From: Micromonospora antibiotica
Lineage (GTDB): Bacteria > Actinomycetota > Actinomycetes > Mycobacteriales > Micromonosporaceae
Reading direction: 5' to 3'
Length of the DNA stretch: 64,000 bases
Assembly: GCF_017599305.1 (NCBI RefSeq)
Contig: NZ_JAGFWR010000014.1
Span: 100,282 to 164,281 of the forward strand
A program made the translations under genes and the position numbers. This document shows positions 61,470 through 64,000 of the stretch, piece by piece (positions within the stretch are counted from its first letter, which is position 1; every line of letters starts with the position of its first letter). The notes under the pieces were generated by a model. The model worked only from the letters and a program-made list of their open reading frames with translations, ran no database searches and had not been told where the DNA came from.

Positions 61470-62888
61470 GTGTCGCTGCTGGCCGCGATGTCATCGTCGA
61501 TGGACGACCGCCCGGACCTGGTACGGGTGGATGACCGGGTGCTGTCCCGGTCCCGGTTGCAGGGGCTGGCCACCGCGGTCGCCGACGACCTGCGCGGCCT
61601 GGACCGGGTGGCGGTCGAGGCCACCCCGACGATGGAGACCGTGGTGGGTGTGGTGGGCGCGCTGCGGGCCGGTGCGGCGGTGGTGCCCGTGCCGCCGGAC
61701 GCGGGACCCCGGGAGCGGGAGCACATCCTGCGCGATTCGGCGGCCCAGGCCCTGCTCGCGCCGGTGGGCGCGGCGGTCGACGGTTCCCCGGGGTCCGGTG
61801 CCGGGTTGCCGGTCGTCCCGGTCGACCTGCGCCGGGAGTCGGCGGGTACGCATCCGGAGCCCGCCCCGGAGCGGACCGCCCTGATCCTCTACACGAGCGG
61901 GACGACCGGTGCGCCGAAGGGCGCGCTGCTCTCCCGGGCCGCCATCGCCACCTGCCTGGACGGGCTGGCCGACGCCTGGGCGTGGACACCGGACGACCTG
62001 CTGGTGCACGGGCTGCCGCTGTTCCACGTGCACGGGCTGGTACTCGGGGTGCTCGGGCCGTTGCGGATCGGCGGCCGGTTGCACCACGTCGGCCGGCCAC
62101 GCCCCGAGCGGTACGCGGCGGCCGGTGGGACGCTGTGTTTCGGCGTACCGACGATCTGGGGACGGATCGCCGCGGCACCGGCCGCCGCGCGGGCGTTGCG
62201 CCGCGCGCGGCTGCTGGTGTCGGGCAGCGCGGCGCTACCCACGGCGGTCTTCGACGGCCTCGCCGGGTTGACCGGGCACCGGGTCGTCGAGCGGTACGGC
62301 ATGACGGAGACCCTGATCACGGTGAGCGCCCGGGCCGACGGGCCGCGCCGGCCGGGTGCGGTCGGGGTGCCGCTGCCCGGGGTACGCACCCGGATCGTCG
62401 ACGAGCAGGGCCACGACCTGCCGAGCGACGGTACGGCGATGGGTGAGCTGCTGGTCGCCGGCCCGACCCTGTTCGACGGCTACCTGAACCGGCCGGACGC
62501 CGACGCGGCGAGCCGTACCGCCGACGGCTGGTTCCGCACCGGGGACGTCGCCACCGTCGGCCCCGACGGCTGGCACCGCATCGTCGGGCGGGCGAGCACC
62601 GACCTGATCAAGAGCGGCGGGTACCGGATCGGGGCGGGTGAGGTGGAGGAGGCGCTGCTGGCCCACCCGGGGGTACGCGAGGCTGCGGTGGTGGGCCTGC
62701 CGCACCCGGATCTGGGGCAGCAGGTCACCGCGTACGTGGTCGGCGACGGGGTGACCGGGCCGGAGCTGGTGGACTTCGTCGCCCGGCAACTGTCGGTGCA
62801 CAAGCGGCCCCGGGAGGTCCGGCTGGTCGACGCCCTGCCCCGCAACGCGCTGGGCAAGGTGCAGAAGAAGCGCCTGCTGGACGGCTGA
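61470..62888 (+). CDS. matB: MatB-like malonyl-CoA synthetase
   Basis: 472 residues, ANL superfamily. ALILYTSGTTGAPKGALLSR (P-loop), LLVHGLPLFHVHGLVLGVLGPLR, LLVSGSAALPT, VVERYGMTETL, WFRTGDVA, IKSGGYRIGAGEVEEALL, and the C-terminal lysine in NALGKVQKK follow Streptomyces MatB closely. It would convert malonate or methylmalonate to the CoA ester. The Arg before YGMTE, which contacts the distal carboxylate in MatB, is kept. GTG at 61470 with gagaggg upstream. Convergent with the phosphoesterase gene. Confidence 0.85.
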   Translation: MSLLAAMSSSMDDRPDLVRVDDRVLSRSRLQGLATAVADDLRGLDRVAVEATPTMETVVGVVGALRAGAAVVPVPPDAGPREREHILRDSAAQALLAPVGAAVDGSPGSGAGLPVVPVDLRRESAGTHPEPAPERTALILYTSGTTGAPKGALLSRAAIATCLDGLADAWAWTPDDLLVHGLPLFHVHGLVLGVLGPLRIGGRLHHVGRPRPERYAAAGGTLCFGVPTIWGRIAAAPAAARALRRARLLVSGSAALPTAVFDGLAGLTGHRVVERYGMTETLITVSARADGPRRPGAVGVPLPGVRTRIVDEQGHDLPSDGTAMGELLVAGPTLFDGYLNRPDADAASRTADGWFRTGDVATVGPDGWHRIVGRASTDLIKSGGYRIGAGEVEEALLAHPGVREAAVVGLPHPDLGQQVTAYVVGDGVTGPELVDFVARQLSVHKRPREVRLVDALPRNALGKVQKKRLLDG

Positions 62889-62892
62889 GGCG

Positions 62893-63732
62893 TCAGACCT
62901 GGATGGGTGCCGGCAGCACCCGCCGCAGCCACGAGTCGGGGCGGGGGCGGGGGCGCCACTCCCGGGGGTAGCCGACGGAGACCTCCTCGAACCGCACCCC
63001 GTCGTGCCAGGTCACCCGGGGGATGTGCAGGTGTCCGTAGATCACCGTCCGGGCGTGGAAGCGGCGGTGCCAGTCGGCGGTGAGTTCGGTGCCGCACCAC
63101 TGGGCGAACTCGGGGTAACGCAGGATGTCGGTGGGCATCCGGACCAGCGGGTAGTGGTTGACCAGGACCTTCGGCACGGTCGGGTCGCAGCCGGCGAGCC
63201 GGGTCTCGGTCAGCGCCACCCGGGCCCGGCACCAGGCGTCCCGGCTCGGGTGCGGATCGGGGTGCAGGAACACCTCGTCGGCGCAGACCACCCCGGCGGC
63301 GTGGGCGCGGGCCAGCGCCTGTTCCTTACTGGTGACGCCCGGTTCGCGGAACGAGTAGTCGTAACCGACGAACAGCGGTGCCACCAGCAGCGGGCCGTCG
63401 GCTCCGGTCCACACCGGGTACTCGTCCTCCGGGGTGCTCACGCCCAGGCTCCGGCAGTGCCGCACGATGGCCTGGTAGCGCTCCTCCCCGCGCAGCCGGA
63501 CGGGGTCCTGGGAGTGGGTCCACAGCTCGTGGTTGCCGGGGGCCCAGATGACCTTGCCGAACCGTTCGCTGAGCAGCGTCAGCGCCCAGGTGACGTCGGC
63601 GAAGAGTTCGGCGACGTCACCGGCGACGATCAGCCAGTCGCCGGCCGCGCGGGGCCAGAGGCTCTCCACGATCTTCCGGTTCTCCGGGTACGCCACGTGC
63701 AGGTCACTGACGGCGTAGATGCCGGCGTTCAT
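62893..63732 (-). CDS. Metallophosphoesterase
   Basis: 279 residues, calcineurin-like. Metal ligands in order: AVSDLHVAYP (DxH), IVAGDVAEL (GDxxx), WAPGNHELW (GNHE), VNHYPLVR, and VIYGHLHIP (GHxH). In actinobacteria this type is often found next to 4'-phosphopantetheinyl transferases, though none adjoins here. Specific substrate unknown. ATG at 63732. Confidence 0.88.
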   Translation of the reverse strand: MNAGIYAVSDLHVAYPENRKIVESLWPRAAGDWLIVAGDVAELFADVTWALTLLSERFGKVIWAPGNHELWTHSQDPVRLRGEERYQAIVRHCRSLGVSTPEDEYPVWTGADGPLLVAPLFVGYDYSFREPGVTSKEQALARAHAAGVVCADEVFLHPDPHPSRDAWCRARVALTETRLAGCDPTVPKVLVNHYPLVRMPTDILRYPEFAQWCGTELTADWHRRFHARTVIYGHLHIPRVTWHDGVRFEEVSVGYPREWRPRPRPDSWLRRVLPAPIQV

Positions 63733-63865
63733 CGGTGTGTGGTCCCCTCGTTCATCCAGTGCTGCGGGTGCGCGGCTCGACGCCGCTGCCGGCTCGGTGC
63801 GGTACGGCGTCGGGTCGGCCTCGTGCGGGTGGCGGCCGGTGAGGTTCCGGCCCGTGGTCGCGCAG

Positions 63866-64000
63866 CTATGCCGCCGGGATCGTCCAGGTGTCGCCGGTGT
63901 GGAGGAGGTTGGTGAGTTGTTGTTCGGGGGTGTCGGTGGTGGTGTTTTTGGCGGTGGTGATTTGGTGTTGGACGAGGGTGTCGTAGGAGGGGCGGTTGAT
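63866..64000 (-). CDS. C-terminus of a KorB-like 2-oxoacid:ferredoxin oxidoreductase beta subunit
   Basis: Last 44 residues of a protein continuing beyond the window. NRPSYDTLVQHQI and the ending HTGDTWTIPAA resemble the tail of actinobacterial 2-oxoglutarate:ferredoxin oxidoreductase beta (KorB), which ends GDTWTV-like. Codons are unusually rich in ACC, CAC and AAC compared with neighbours. The assignment is from this short tail only. Confidence 0.55.
   Translation of the reverse strand: MNRPSYDTLVQHQITTAKNTTTDTPEQQLTNLLHTGDTWTIPAA

Overview
High-GC actinobacterial chromosome. Gene content (GlgE/GlgB alpha-glucan branch, Streptomyces-type ParE/ParC, NsrR/Hmp, GTG/TTG starts, c-di-AMP riboswitch upstream of a secreted hydrolase) fits a filamentous actinomycete, most likely Micromonosporaceae (Micromonospora-like). 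The family assignment is an inference. No rRNA, tRNA, CRISPR array, phage or transposase was found.

Layout. 1-11.4 kb is housekeeping: the 3' part of glgE and all of glgB, an App1-type phosphatase, a polytopic glycosyltransferase-like protein, yaaA, a WhiA-N-like small protein, and a TAXI lipoprotein convergent with a histidine kinase/response regulator pair. About 11.5-21.7 kb is a wall-polymer block: two membrane-anchored TagF/TarL-like polymerases, a large membrane protein, a TetR regulator, a TagG/TagH-type ABC exporter, and a fused cytidylyltransferase/reductase that should make CDP-ribitol. 22-26.6 kb holds a secreted C39-like cysteine peptidase under an apparent c-di-AMP riboswitch, two poorly known proteins (one with pentapeptide repeats), and an acyltransferase.

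26.8-43.6 kb encodes a complete pseudaminic acid pathway (PseB, C, H, G, I, F), spread over several transcription units, with a GT2, a pyruvyltransferase-fold protein, a membrane glycosyltransferase and two unassigned proteins. Inside it, divergent from pseH, is a tightly overlapping four-gene operon of acyl carrier protein, AMP-forming ligase, FabG-like reductase and phosphopantetheinyl transferase. Together with the exporter and polymerases, the simplest reading is a nonulosonic-acid wall polymer (a teichulosonic acid), possibly carrying a dedicated acyl group built on the carrier protein.

43.6-50.3 kb has an AlkB-like oxygenase and parE-parC. ParE carries a 484-residue in-frame HNH-type intein at the conserved EGDSA site. 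50.6-64 kb is mixed housekeeping: SGNH hydrolase, divergent nsrR/hmp, GT4, hydrolases, DUF72, DinB and VOC proteins, a MatB-like malonyl-CoA synthetase, a metallophosphoesterase, and the last codons of a KorB-like ferredoxin oxidoreductase subunit.
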